Source of the DNA: JANXZO01 sp964355115
GTDB lineage: Bacteria > Bacteroidota > Bacteroidia > Bacteroidales > FEN-979
Direction of reading: 5' to 3'
Length of the DNA stretch: 64,000 nt
Assembly: GCA_964355115.1 (NCBI GenBank)
Contig: CAYHCQ010000001.1
Span: 1 to 64,000, forward strand
The notes below the pieces were generated by a model. That model did no database searches and was not told the origin of the DNA. It saw nothing but the letters and a program-made list of their open reading frames with translations. Of this stretch, positions 1 to 9,199 are shown in pieces (within the stretch, counting starts at the first letter, position 1; each line of letters opens with the position of its first letter). A program made the translations under genes and the position numbers.

Positions 1-1
1 A

Positions 2-91
2 AGGCGGGGAACTGCGATTCGAGATGTCGCAAAAAAAATAGAAACTGGTCTGCCCGGAAAACCTGTTACCTTTGATGCTGAACTGGCTTAA
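2..91 (+). CDS. C-terminal end of an unidentified protein (5' truncated)
   Basis: An open frame enters from the left edge and ends at TAA 89-91, giving about 29 residues that include RDVAKKIETGLPGKP and end in FDAELA. It looks like the amphipathic tail of a real protein and ends 39 bases before hypF on the same strand, so it may be the previous gene of the hyp operon. The fragment is too short to name a family. Confidence 0.4.
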   Translation, partial: RRGTAIRDVAKKIETGLPGKPVTFDAELA

Positions 92-130
92 ATGTGGCTG
101 ACACACAGGTAGTACCAAATTTATCTTTCA

Positions 131-2407
131 ATGACAATCCCGGATTATCATCATGCCGAGAACACATACCTGATTGCAATAAAGGGGCTGGTGCAGGGTG
201 TTGGCTTCCGCCCCTTCATTTACCGTCTGGCGAAAAGCCTCCACATAAATGGATGGGTTGAAAACAGAAATGATGGAATAGTTATTAATATTACCTGCAC
301 ATCAGCACTATTAGATCTGTTCTTAAATTCCATAAAACAACAGGCTCCCCCGGCATCCAATATTGAATCAATAGACTGCAAGCACACTGAAAAAGTCAGA
401 TTTATTGATTTTCAGATTGCAGGGAGCAGGACAATTTCGTCTCAAATAACGGGTATCAGTCCTGATATTGCTGTCTGTAGCGATTGTCTGGAAGACATGC
501 GGGTTCAAAAAAACCGCATTGATTATCCCTTTATCAATTGTACGAATTGTGGTCCGCGTTTTACGATTATTCATGGCCTTCCTTATGACAGGGAGAAGAC
601 AACGATGAACGAGTTTGAAATGTGTCTGGATTGCAGAAAAGAATATACAGATATATTTGACAGGCGCTTTCACGCACAGCCGGTTGCCTGCCAAATCTGC
701 GGACCCGAGTACACGTTGCATTACGAGCATACGGTCATAAAAGGCATACACGCGATAATAGCCAAATTGGTCACCCTGTTTAAGAACCATAAAATAATAG
801 CCATAAAGGGATTGGGGGGGTTCTTTCTTGCCTGTGATGCCCTATCGGAAGAAACGGTTGCCCGCCTCAGGAAGCTGAAAAACAGGGAAGGAAAACCCTT
901 CGCCGTAATGTTTTCAGGGATAGAGGCTTTAGAAGAATATGCTCGCATTGATCCTGATGAGAAGTTTTCGTTGCTTTCAGCGAAACGGCCTATTGTGCTT
1001 CTCCGGACAAAAAAGAGCCTGGCACCTTCTGTATCCGCCGGGTTTGATACAATTGGCGCCATGCTTCCCTATATGCCATTGCATCACCTGTTGTTCAAAA
1101 ATTCAGAAATGCCTGCTTTCGTATTGACCAGTGGAAACATTTCTGAAGAGCCCATCATCACAGACAATACTACAGCTATTGAAAAACTGGCTGGAATTGC
1201 CGACGTCATCCTTACCTATAACAGGAATATAGTCAACAGAACCGACGATTCAGTCGTAACTGTAATAAATAAAATGGAAAGGGTTTTCAGACGTTCACGG
1301 GGATTTGTGCCTTTGCCGGTAACATTGACCATGGATGTTGATGGAATTCTTGCTACCGGCGCTGAACTGGAAAATTGTTTCTGTATTGGAAAGCATTTCC
1401 AGGCAATCTTCAGTCAACATATCGGCGATTTGAAAAACAGTGAAACCTATGATTTTTACTGTGAAACAATTGAACGATTTAAAAAGCTTTTTCGGTTCAC
1501 TCCCAGGCTGATAGTGAGTGACCTGCACCCGGATTATCTGTCGACGCGGTATGCGGTTGAATCGAACCTGAAACATATTAAGGTTCAACATCATCATGCC
1601 CATATCGCATCCTGTATGGCTGAACACAACCTTGATGAACAGGTAATCGGAGTCAGCTTTGACGGGACAGGATATGGGGACGATAACACTATCTGGGGCA
1701 GTGAATTCCTGGTTTGCGATCTTAAAAAATATAACAGGATCAACCATTTCGACTATGTTCCCATGCCCGGCGGCGACCAGGTAACCGGTGAGCCCTGGAG
1801 AATGGCCATTTCGTATTTGTATAAAACGTATGGGATTGATTTTCTGAACTTTGATTTACAGTTTCTAAAAAACATCAACCCTTCATCCGTTGAATTACTA
1901 TGCCATGCAATGGATAAGAAAATAAACTGTCCGCTTACTTCAAGTGCAGGAAGATTATTCGACGCAGTGGCAGCACTGATCAATCTATGCCCAAACAGCA
2001 CGTTTCAGGCAGAGGCTCCCATGCGATTGGAAAACATTATCGATAGCGGTATTACACAAAAATATCCGTTTACCATGTCCGAAACCATCTCTTTTACTGA
2101 AACTATCGACCATATTGTAAACGATGTAAAACATCACGTGCCGCTTTCTATGATTTCGGCCAAATTCCACAATACCATTATTTCGCTTATATTTGAAGTT
2201 GTCAAGGAAACAAGAAGTCGTCATCATCTGAACAAAGTGATTTTATCTGGGGGGATTTTTCAAAACAGGTATGTATTGGAAAAACTTGAAAAATTGCTCA
2301 TCAAAAATGGTTTTGAATTGTTTTCTCCAAAAAAAATCCCCACAAACGATGGGGGAATCGCACTTGGTCAACTGGTGATTGCAGCAAAAATCCTTCATGC
2401 TAAATGA
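131..2407 (+). CDS. hypF: HypF carbamoyltransferase, NiFe-hydrogenase maturation
   Basis: HypF converts carbamoyl phosphate to a thiocarbamate on HypE, the source of the two cyanide ligands of the NiFe site. The 758-residue length and domain order are normal. An N-terminal acylphosphatase domain (about 12-100) carries VQGVGFRPF. Two zinc-finger motifs follow (C116/C119 and C137/C140, then a second pair set near CLDC and CQIC). Next is a YrdC-like domain from about residue 215 (KGLGGFFLACDA), then a Kae1-like domain with the metal-binding motif HHHAHIA and SFDGTGYG. It is the first gene of a hypF-C-[RR-HK]-D-E-A-B run on the plus strand and lies only 6 bases before hypC. The family call is certain; the exact start is likely because the acylphosphatase domain begins directly after it. 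Confidence 0.97.
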   Translation: MTIPDYHHAENTYLIAIKGLVQGVGFRPFIYRLAKSLHINGWVENRNDGIVINITCTSALLDLFLNSIKQQAPPASNIESIDCKHTEKVRFIDFQIAGSRTISSQITGISPDIAVCSDCLEDMRVQKNRIDYPFINCTNCGPRFTIIHGLPYDREKTTMNEFEMCLDCRKEYTDIFDRRFHAQPVACQICGPEYTLHYEHTVIKGIHAIIAKLVTLFKNHKIIAIKGLGGFFLACDALSEETVARLRKLKNREGKPFAVMFSGIEALEEYARIDPDEKFSLLSAKRPIVLLRTKKSLAPSVSAGFDTIGAMLPYMPLHHLLFKNSEMPAFVLTSGNISEEPIITDNTTAIEKLAGIADVILTYNRNIVNRTDDSVVTVINKMERVFRRSRGFVPLPVTLTMDVDGILATGAELENCFCIGKHFQAIFSQHIGDLKNSETYDFYCETIERFKKLFRFTPRLIVSDLHPDYLSTRYAVESNLKHIKVQHHHAHIASCMAEHNLDEQVIGVSFDGTGYGDDNTIWGSEFLVCDLKKYNRINHFDYVPMPGGDQVTGEPWRMAISYLYKTYGIDFLNFDLQFLKNINPSSVELLCHAMDKKINCPLTSSAGRLFDAVAALINLCPNSTFQAEAPMRLENIIDSGITQKYPFTMSETISFTETIDHIVNDVKHHVPLSMISAKFHNTIISLIFEVVKETRSRHHLNKVILSGGIFQNRYVLEKLEKLLIKNGFELFSPKKIPTNDGGIALGQLVIAAKILHAK

Positions 2408-2413
2408 TCTGAT

Positions 2414-2665
2414 ATGTGTTTGAGCATTCCATCAAAAGTTCTGTCCATAAACGGTAATACTGCCATCGTTTCAGTTGGTGGTACTGAATACAAGGCGTCG
2501 CTGCAGTTGTTGGATGAGGTAACTGTTGGCGATTATGTTTTACTGCATACCGGCTTTGCCATTCAGATCATCAGTGAAAATGAGGCACAGGAAACTTTAA
2601 AACTGCTGAGGGAACTGGGCGAAATTGATCAGAAAATCAGGAGTGACGAAGCGGCCAGAACATAA
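2414..2665 (+). CDS. hypC: HypC hydrogenase assembly chaperone
   Basis: A small 83-residue chaperone of the HypC/HybG/HupF family. It binds HypD, carries the Fe(CN)2CO unit and delivers it to the large-subunit precursor. The sequence begins MCLSIPSKV, with the invariant Cys2 that coordinates iron, followed by the usual beta-barrel core and a helical tail ending in a charged segment. It starts 6 bases after hypF and is clearly co-transcribed. With one large subunit in the window, this HypC is its probable partner. Confidence 0.96.
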   Translation: MCLSIPSKVLSINGNTAIVSVGGTEYKASLQLLDEVTVGDYVLLHTGFAIQIISENEAQETLKLLRELGEIDQKIRSDEAART

Positions 2666-2677
2666 GCCGGCTCTCAT

Positions 2678-2708
2678 TTTGAAATTTGGCTTTTTTATTG
2701 TATATTTA
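2678..2708 (+). promoter_or_regulatory. Bacteroidota-type promoter for the two-component genes
   Basis: TTTG at 2678-2681 is followed after exactly 19 bases by TATATTTA at 2701-2708. This fits the Bacteroidota consensus TTTG-N19-TAnnTTTG with one mismatch in the last base. It lies between hypC and the response regulator at 2738, so the two-component pair and the hyp genes behind it may have their own start inside the operon. Confidence 0.5.
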
Positions 2709-2737
2709 CACTTGTCCTAAGACAAACAACTCATGCA

Positions 2738-3130
2738 ATGAATACAAAAAAGATACTGATTATTGATGATGACGAGGATTTGTTAGCATCTACCCGACTC
2801 TTCCTGGAGAGTCATGCGTATGAAGTTAGTACAGCCATTAATACTAAAACAGGGATGGACCTGATTCAACGCATTCATCCGGATTTAATTATCCTGGATA
2901 TTATGATGGACACAAACCTCGAGGGATTTAATTTCCTGAGAGCATTGAAATCGGACGATGCACTCAGGAGCATTCCGGTTATCATGAATACGGGCATGGC
3001 TCAATCGTTTGGGGTAAACATGCGCTCCGCCATTGAAGATATTGATAATATGCCGAACACAAGATTTATTGAAAAATCGGGTGATTGGGAAGAATTAGTA
3101 AAAGCAATGGATGATTTTTTTCCTGCATAA
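2738..3130 (+). CDS. Receiver-only response regulator
   Basis: A 130-residue CheY-like receiver domain without an output domain. The acidic pocket is IIDDDEDL near the N-terminus, the phospho-acceptor Asp lies in LIILDIMMD, the conserved Thr is in IMNTGMA and the Lys in FIEKSGDW. It is followed 44 bases later by a membrane histidine kinase, its probable partner. The pair sits between hypC and hypD, inside a hydrogenase maturation operon. Without a DNA-binding domain, it must act through protein contact or as a phosphorelay carrier. The family is certain; the link with hydrogen or hydrogenase control is inferred from position only. Confidence 0.9.
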   Translation: MNTKKILIIDDDEDLLASTRLFLESHAYEVSTAINTKTGMDLIQRIHPDLIILDIMMDTNLEGFNFLRALKSDDALRSIPVIMNTGMAQSFGVNMRSAIEDIDNMPNTRFIEKSGDWEELVKAMDDFFPA

Positions 3131-3174
3131 TACAGATTTTTTTTTATCCGCTATGGTTTGACACATTTTCGGAA

Positions 3175-4500
3175 ATGTACCCGGTAAGCCTCAGAATAGT
3201 CAGGCTTGCATACTGGCTGATTCGTATACGCTGGTATGCGGTTGCGGGTATTGTTGTCGCCTATTCCACCGCAAAATTTGTCCTGCAAATAAACCTTTTG
3301 GAATTACCGGTTTTTCTGATCGTTCTTTTTCTGATTATCCTGAATGTTCTATCATTTTCCATCCTAAAATACTTGCAAAATGCACATATCAGGAGATCCC
3401 TTAAAATTGTTAACGGATTAATTAATTTCCAGATTTCAACAGACTTCATTGTCCTGACCCTTCTCTTGCATTATTACGGTGGAGTTGAGAATCCGTTTAT
3501 CATCTATTACATCTTTCACATGATCATCGGCAGTATAATTCTGACAACGAAAGAAAGCCTTCTTCAAACTTCATTTGCCCTATTTCTTGTTGGCTGCATG
3601 ACATTTTTGGAATATCAGGGCACCCTGCAGCATTATCCTTTGCATGGCTTTATTATTTCAAACATGTTTAATAATTTAACATACATATTATGCACAGGGT
3701 TCATTTTTATTACAACTTCATACCTGGTGGTATACCTGACCAGGACAATTGTAACCGAATCAAGACGACATGAAACAGCGTACTTACAGGCTAACATCAA
3801 GTTGAGGCAAAAAGATAAAATTAAAAGTGAATATGTACTGCGCATTACCCATGATATCAAAGGACATATCACAGCCATCCAGAGTTGTATCACTGTTTTG
3901 AATAAAAAAATTACGGGTCCGTTAAATCCTCAACAGGAAGATTTTGTCAATCGCGCCAATAACAGAATAAAAATACTGAATAATTTTATTTCAGATCTTT
4001 TAAGCATTACACACAGAAAACTTCAGCAAAAATCGGATAAAAAATATTTTAATCTTGTCGACTCCCTTGATGAAGTGATTAGTTTGGCTGAACCTGGTGC
4101 CCAGGAGAAATTGATCAGAATTACAGCCCATATCGAACCGACCATTAAGGATCTTTACGGCAATCAATCTGCCATTGAAGAAGTGCTGATGAATCTGATT
4201 ATGAATGCTGTTAAATACTCTCTGCCAGGCAAAGGTGTTGCCATAAATTTAAAAGACAGGCCGGATGGTATACTGGTTGAAGTAATTGACCATGGTATGG
4301 GTATTCCGGAAGGCGAATTGCCGCTGGTATTTAACGAATTTTACAGGGCATCAAATGTGCGAACGGAAATCAAAGATGGTACTGGCCTGGGGCTGGCTAT
4401 TTCAAAACAGATCGTCGAAAACCATGGAGGGAAAATCTGGGTGAATAGTACAGTGAATTTGGGTACAACCTTTTACCTGTTGCTGAAAAAATACAAATAA
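3175..4500 (+). CDS. Membrane-bound sensor histidine kinase
   Basis: A 441-residue kinase. Residues 1-200 are mostly hydrophobic and form about five or six membrane helices, with no large extracytoplasmic sensor domain, so the signal is probably sensed in the membrane or inside the cell. A HisKA region follows with the phospho-accepting His in RITHDIKGH, near residue 225. The HATPase_c domain has N box NLIMNAVKYS, G1 box DHGMGIP and G2 box GTGLGLAISK. The gene lies directly downstream of a receiver-only regulator and upstream of hypD. The loop around DIKGH differs from the common DLKNPL, but all catalytic boxes are present. The ligand is unknown. Confidence 0.92.
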   Translation: MYPVSLRIVRLAYWLIRIRWYAVAGIVVAYSTAKFVLQINLLELPVFLIVLFLIILNVLSFSILKYLQNAHIRRSLKIVNGLINFQISTDFIVLTLLLHYYGGVENPFIIYYIFHMIIGSIILTTKESLLQTSFALFLVGCMTFLEYQGTLQHYPLHGFIISNMFNNLTYILCTGFIFITTSYLVVYLTRTIVTESRRHETAYLQANIKLRQKDKIKSEYVLRITHDIKGHITAIQSCITVLNKKITGPLNPQQEDFVNRANNRIKILNNFISDLLSITHRKLQQKSDKKYFNLVDSLDEVISLAEPGAQEKLIRITAHIEPTIKDLYGNQSAIEEVLMNLIMNAVKYSLPGKGVAINLKDRPDGILVEVIDHGMGIPEGELPLVFNEFYRASNVRTEIKDGTGLGLAISKQIVENHGGKIWVNSTVNLGTTFYLLLKKYK

Positions 4501-4554
4501 TCAGACCGTTTATCAATATCCGAAAGTTATACCAATCAATCAAATAATTACCGG

Positions 4555-5634
4555 ATGAAGCATATTGATGAATACAGGGAAAAGGATCTGGTTAACCGGC
4601 TGATTGAAAAAATTTCATCTGTTACAACCAAAGAGATTGCGCTGATGGAGGTATGCGGCGGTCATACCTGGGCGATCCAGAAATGCGGAATACCTTCATT
4701 ATTGCCCGAAAATATAAGGCTTTTATCCGGACCGGGTTGTCCTGTCTGCGTCACAAGCAAAAAATTTATTGATCAGGCGGTGGCATACAGCCGATTAAAT
4801 GATGTGATCCTCACAACCTATGGTGATCTAATCAGGGTGCCAGGGTCAACCTCTTCGTTAAGTTTGGAAAAAAGCATGGGCGCTGATATTCGTATTGTTT
4901 ATTCAATACTGGATGCTCTGCAAATAGCCCGTGAAAACCTGTTAAAGAAGGTTGTTTTCCTGGGGATCGGTTTTGAAACAACAGCCCCCGGCAGTGCAGC
5001 CGGTATATTGAATGCGGTTAAAGACAATCTAACCAATTTCTTTGTTTATAGTTCGCATAAAATAATGCCACCCGCCATGTGTGCAATAATTGATGAAGGA
5101 GTTAAAATTAATGGGTATATTGCACCTGGACATGTGAGTGTCATCACAGGATCATCCATTTACGAAGGCATTCCTGAGAAATACGGCGTTGGGTGTGTTA
5201 TTTCAGGGTTTGAACCTGCTGATATCCTTCAGTCCATTTATATGCTGGCAAAGCAGATTGAAAACAATAGCTATTGTGTCGAAATACAATATAAGAGGGC
5301 GGTCAGGCCGGAAGGCAATAGTAAAGCAAAAGAGATTATGAATCAGGTGTTCTCATTGAGGGATGACTGGTGGAGGGGATTGGGGACTCTTAAAAACAGC
5401 GGCCTTGGCTTGAAAAATGAATACCTTGCTTTCGATGCGGAGAAAATGATCGAGGTGAATGTTGAAGAAACTAAAGAGGAACAAGGCTGTATTTGTGGTG
5501 AAATCCTGAGAGGAGTTAAGACGCCCGATCAATGTAGACTGTTTGCAACGGTTTGTACAACCACTGATCCGGTGGGTGCCTGCATGGTTTCGCACGAAGG
5601 TGCATGCAATGCCTTTTACAGATTCAAAAACTAA
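4555..5634 (+). CDS. hypD: HypD iron-sulfur scaffold for Fe(CN)2CO assembly
   Basis: HypD carries a [4Fe-4S] cluster and, with HypC and HypE, is the site where cyanide and CO ligands are attached to iron. The 359-residue protein has the family motifs: MEVCGGHTWAIQKCG with the redox cysteines, LLSGPGCPVCVT, GIGFETTAPG, and the C-terminal cysteine-rich region CICGEILRG through GACMVSHEGAC that binds the cluster. Its stop codon overlaps the start codon of hypE by one base (TAATG), so the two are translationally coupled. Confidence 0.97.
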   Translation: MKHIDEYREKDLVNRLIEKISSVTTKEIALMEVCGGHTWAIQKCGIPSLLPENIRLLSGPGCPVCVTSKKFIDQAVAYSRLNDVILTTYGDLIRVPGSTSSLSLEKSMGADIRIVYSILDALQIARENLLKKVVFLGIGFETTAPGSAAGILNAVKDNLTNFFVYSSHKIMPPAMCAIIDEGVKINGYIAPGHVSVITGSSIYEGIPEKYGVGCVISGFEPADILQSIYMLAKQIENNSYCVEIQYKRAVRPEGNSKAKEIMNQVFSLRDDWWRGLGTLKNSGLGLKNEYLAFDAEKMIEVNVEETKEEQGCICGEILRGVKTPDQCRLFATVCTTTDPVGACMVSHEGACNAFYRFKN

Positions 5635-6647
5635 TGGAGAGCGCAATAACATTAGGGCATGGCAGTGGTGGCAGGTCAACTCAAAAGCTTATCCATGAGT
5701 TGTTCATCAGGCATTTTGACAATCCGGTACTGAAGCAACAAACGGATTCGGCTTTGCTGCATTTACACAGTGCCGATATAGCTTTCACAACTGATTCCTA
5801 CGTGGTTGACCCAGTGTTTTTCCCTGGTGGTAATATTGGTAAACTCGCCGTGTGTGGAACGGTAAATGATCTGGCAGTTTCTGGTGCCATTCCCAAATAC
5901 CTGAGTGCCTCTTTTATCATTGAAGAAGGTTTTTCGATTAAAGCGCTGGAAGAAATTGTTTCGTCAATGGCTGATGAGGCTAAAACGGCAGGAGTATTGA
6001 TCGTTACCGGCGATACAAAAGTTGTAAATAAAGGACAGTGTGATAAGTTATTTATTAACACCTCCGGAATTGGCATCCTTGATAAAAAATATACATGCAT
6101 AAGTACAGCTAACGGCATTAAACATGGTGACAAAATTATAGTAAACGGTACCATTGCCGATCATGGCATGGCAATTATGGCTGCACGAAACTTCGGCAAT
6201 TTTAAAACAGAAATTCGTTCCGATTGTGCCTCCCTCAACCACCTTATAAAAGAAATGTTAGATACAAACGCCAGGATTCGCTTTATGAGAGACGCCACGC
6301 GCGGCGGCATTGCAACGGTTTTATGTGAACTTTCCGAAAACAAAACGATAGGCATCGAGATTGATGAATCAAGGATCCCTTTGAATGAAAACGTGAGAGG
6401 GATGTGTGAATTGCTTGGTTTCGATCCTTTTTATATTGCCAATGAAGGTAAAATAATAGTAATAGCAGCTGAAGAAGAAGCTGACAGGGTTGTGGCTGTG
6501 ATGCGAAAAAATGAATTCGGAAAACACGCTGCTGTTATTGGCGAATTAGTGAATAATCATCATGGAAAGGTTGTACTCAGGACCATGATTGGCGGAAAGA
6601 GAATTATGGATATGCCGGCAGGCGAACAATTACCCAGGATTTGCTGA
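5634..6647 (+). CDS. hypE: HypE carbamoyl dehydratase
   Basis: HypE accepts the carbamoyl group from HypF on its C-terminal cysteine and dehydrates it with ATP to a thiocyanate, the cyanide donor to HypD. The 337-residue protein is a PurM-like ATPase: LGHGSGGRST near the N-terminus is the start of the ATP-binding fold, followed by TTDSYVVDP and FMRDATRGGIA. It ends PRIC, the catalytic C-terminal cysteine. I chose ATG 5634, which overlaps the hypD stop, over the in-frame ATG at 5604 inside hypD, because the family starts just before LGHGSGG. Confidence 0.97.
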   Translation: MESAITLGHGSGGRSTQKLIHELFIRHFDNPVLKQQTDSALLHLHSADIAFTTDSYVVDPVFFPGGNIGKLAVCGTVNDLAVSGAIPKYLSASFIIEEGFSIKALEEIVSSMADEAKTAGVLIVTGDTKVVNKGQCDKLFINTSGIGILDKKYTCISTANGIKHGDKIIVNGTIADHGMAIMAARNFGNFKTEIRSDCASLNHLIKEMLDTNARIRFMRDATRGGIATVLCELSENKTIGIEIDESRIPLNENVRGMCELLGFDPFYIANEGKIIVIAAEEEADRVVAVMRKNEFGKHAAVIGELVNNHHGKVVLRTMIGGKRIMDMPAGEQLPRIC

Positions 6648-6658
6648 AAGAACAGATC

Positions 6659-7000
6659 ATGCATGAATTTACCATAGCAATGAATGTGTTGGCCATTGTT
6701 GAGGAGAATGCCAAAACCCTCCGTGCTGTAATTGTCCATGAAATTGAAATGGATATTGGTGAACTAAGTGGCGTTGATTGTGACGCGCTGGAATTTGCCC
6801 TGCTGCATTCAAAAAAAAACGAACTGCTCAGGAAGGTTAAATATGTTATCAATAAAATACCTGCAAAAGCCAGGTGCAAGGGGTGTAACTTTGAATTTGA
6901 CCTGAGTGATTTTTATACCGCTTGCCCGAAATGCAGTAAATTTGATCATGTATTTTTACAAGGGCGGGAGCTAAAAGTCAAAACCATTAAAATAGATTAG
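6659..7000 (+). CDS. hypA: HypA nickel-insertion metallochaperone
   Basis: HypA works with HypB to insert nickel into the large subunit. The 113-residue protein begins MHEFTIAMN, where His2 is the nickel ligand, so ATG 6659 is the correct start and the upstream in-frame TTG at 6641 is not. The zinc site is formed by two CxxC pairs, CKGC and CPKC, separated by about 17 residues. It begins 11 bases after hypE and belongs to the same operon. Confidence 0.95.
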   Translation: MHEFTIAMNVLAIVEENAKTLRAVIVHEIEMDIGELSGVDCDALEFALLHSKKNELLRKVKYVINKIPAKARCKGCNFEFDLSDFYTACPKCSKFDHVFLQGRELKVKTIKID

Positions 7001-7035
7001 CCGTGAATTAATCACCGAATAAATGCACCTACAAC

Positions 7036-7820
7036 ATGTGTGACACCTGCGGCTGCGACCAGCCAAACAACCCGATTACCTATACAACCCCTGGTGAGGG
7101 GATAAATCACACCCATGCGCACATTCATGAACATGATCACAAACATGATCACGAACACATTGAGCCTGACCATGGCCATTCTCATGGAAGGGTAATCCAA
7201 CTGGGGGTGGATGTGTTAAATACAAACATCTTATCAGCACAGAGGAACAGGGGTTATTTTGAAGCCAAAAACATTATAGCCTTAAATATGGTAAGTTCTC
7301 CCGGGTCAGGTAAAACAACCCTGCTGGAGAAAACTATTACCTCTCTGAAAGCGACCCTTTCCTTGGCTGTTATCGAAGGTGATCAGCAAACTATGAATGA
7401 TGCTAATCGCATCCATGCAACAGGAACGCCTGTAATTCAAATAAATACAGGCAACGGCTGCCATCTGGATGCAGAAATGATCAGCAAGGCCGTGAAAAAA
7501 CTTGAGGTCGCTGACAATTCAATGCTGTTCATTGAGAACGTCGGCAACCTGGTCTGTCCCTCTCTGTTCGATCTGGGTGAGGCCTACCGCATAGTGGTTG
7601 TTAGTGTAACCGAAGGAGACGACAAACCTCTAAAATATCCGACAATGTTTCACACCTCCGATATTTGCATCATAAATAAGATCGACCTGTTGCCGTATGT
7701 TGATTTCAACATTGAGAGATCAAAAGAATATGCCCTTCGCGTGAACAATCATTTGAAATTTTTCGAATTATCAGCAAAATCAGGCGAAGGCATGGGTACA
7801 TGGTATGAATGGCTGAAAGC
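7036..7820 (+). CDS. hypB: HypB GTPase and nickel-binding protein (3' end in gap)
   Basis: HypB is the GTPase that drives nickel delivery with HypA. The N-terminus MCDTCGCDQ has the CxxCGC high-affinity nickel site, and residues about 24-55 are a histidine-rich stretch (HTHAHIHEHDHKHDHEH) likely to store nickel. The G domain has the P-loop SSPGSGKTT, then IEGDQQT, FIENVGNLVCP and the base-specificity motif NKIDLL. The readable protein stops at about residue 261 in GMGTWYEWLK, where the family normally ends within a few residues to about twenty, so only the very C-terminus is lost in the N run. It is the last gene of the hyp cluster. Confidence 0.95.
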
Positions 7821-7920
7821 NNNNNNNNNNNNNNNNNNNNNNNNNNNNNNNNNNNNNNNNNNNNNNNNNNNNNNNNNNNNNNNNNNNNNNNNNNNNNNNN
7901 NNNNNNNNNNNNNNNNNNNN
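7821..7920. other. Scaffold gap of 100 N
   Basis: Exactly 100 N, so the true length is unknown. The gap hides the 3' ends of hypB (plus) and the nickel permease gene (minus), which converge here, and any terminator between the two operons. The flanks share no repeated sequence, unlike the second gap. Confidence 0.99.
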
Positions 7921-8649
7921 GAAGAATAACATGCCCAGTCCGCACACAAACAGGGTGCCTCCAGCCAGTGCATGAGCATACCGCTCTAACTTTTTCATGG
8001 GAAAAAATTCCATGCCCACAGAAGCGGCAGCTACTAAAAAGGTCATCGTAGCAATCGTAATAAGGCTAAACACAACGGTAAGAATAATCATGTCGTAAAA
8101 ATTACTCTTTGCAGCAGGATACATCACGATGGGAATAAGAGGCTCGCAGGGTCCAAAAATAAATATTGTGAACAGTATCCAGGGAGTCAGGTCTGCTTTT
8201 TTACCGGTTTCATGAATATGTACATGTTCGGCTTGATGGGTGTGTTCATGCTCGTGTATGCTCTCGTCATCATGAAAATGCCGGTGTTTATGCGATTTGT
8301 TTCTGACTGCCCTTCGCACGCCCCATACCAGATAGACCAGCCCAAAGGAGGTAAAGAGCCACGAAACGATGCTGCCACGCACCCCTTCGATAAATTCAAG
8401 TTCTCCGACCGCTACTCCCACGGCTATTCCAATAAGCCCCAGGATTACGGAACTGCCAACATGACCAACACCGCAAAGGGCGGTAAACAAAATCGTTTTC
8501 TTCAACGTCCATTTTCTGGCTTTTGACATAACAATAAAAGGCAAATAATGGTCAGGACCTGCGAGTGTATGGATCAATGCCAGCGAGGCTGTTGCTATTA
8601 ATAAAATCAGGAATTCATGTGTCATAATTCCAATGGATAAGAATTGCAT
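7921..8649 (-). CDS. NicO/UreH-like nickel permease with His-rich loop (3' end in gap)
   Basis: A membrane protein of the NicO/UreH superfamily of metal permeases, readable for about 243 residues before the gap. The motif HTLAGPDHYLPF near residue 27 resembles the HX4DH nickel-binding signature of nickel-cobalt transporters. A conserved FGPCEPLIPIVMYPAA segment follows the loop. Between them is a cytoplasmic or periplasmic loop with many histidines (HKHRHFHDDES and HEHEHTH), typical of nickel handling. It is the last gene of the hydrogenase operon and starts next to the stop of the maturation protease gene. Nickel import for the hydrogenase is the natural role; cobalt export is less likely in this context. 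The ATG at 8649 is used; a GTG lies just before it. Confidence 0.8.
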
Positions 8650-8651
8650 CA

Positions 8652-9134
8652 CTATTTAACCTGCTCGGTAATCAGCGTTTCTACAATCTGTTTAACCTCG
8701 TAAAAGATAGCATCATATTTTTCCTGAATCTGTGGCGTAAAATTATCATCGAATATACGGTCTTCAACGATTTCGATGGCAACAATATGGATGGAACCGG
8801 GCATATCCAATCCCAGTTTTTTTCCAAGGTCGATGGCAGTAAGAAACGAAACATCATGCACGCTCGACAGATGTATTGTTTTATTAAAATCCTCCGGTGA
8901 TAAGCGGTAAACTGTTCCCGGTATTCCTTCCCGCGTTCTTATGGCATCAATAAAAATTACTGACTGATAACCCTGAATATATTCCAGTACTTCAAGCCCG
9001 CCCAAAAATGCCGTTTCATAATCAATATTATTATGTGATGACGTATCCTTTAATCGTTTAACCAATTTGGGCCCAATGCCATCATCCGTCAGGATTTCGT
9101 TACCAATACCATGTATAAGTATTCTATTCATCAT
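8652..9134 (-). CDS. NiFe-hydrogenase maturation endopeptidase (HyaD/HycI family)
   Basis: A protein of about 160 residues of the M52 protease family, which removes the C-terminal peptide of the large subunit after nickel insertion. It begins MMNRILIHGIGNEILTDDGIG, where the Glu and Asp of GNEILTDDG are a nickel-sensing and active-site motif, and contains VIFIDAIRT and LSSVHDVSFL, with the family's Asp and His ligands. I start at the ATG pair 9134/9131, because the N-terminal GIGNE fold begins there; the longer in-frame start at 9161 adds ten residues outside the family. It follows the large-subunit gene by 65 bases, its probable substrate. Confidence 0.92.
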   Translation of the reverse strand: MMNRILIHGIGNEILTDDGIGPKLVKRLKDTSSHNNIDYETAFLGGLEVLEYIQGYQSVIFIDAIRTREGIPGTVYRLSPEDFNKTIHLSSVHDVSFLTAIDLGKKLGLDMPGSIHIVAIEIVEDRIFDDNFTPQIQEKYDAIFYEVKQIVETLITEQVK

Positions 9135-9199
9135 TGCAGGATAAAAAAAGTCAGTATGCATTACTGACTCTTAGTGGAATAGTTTGGTTTGATAAAGAA

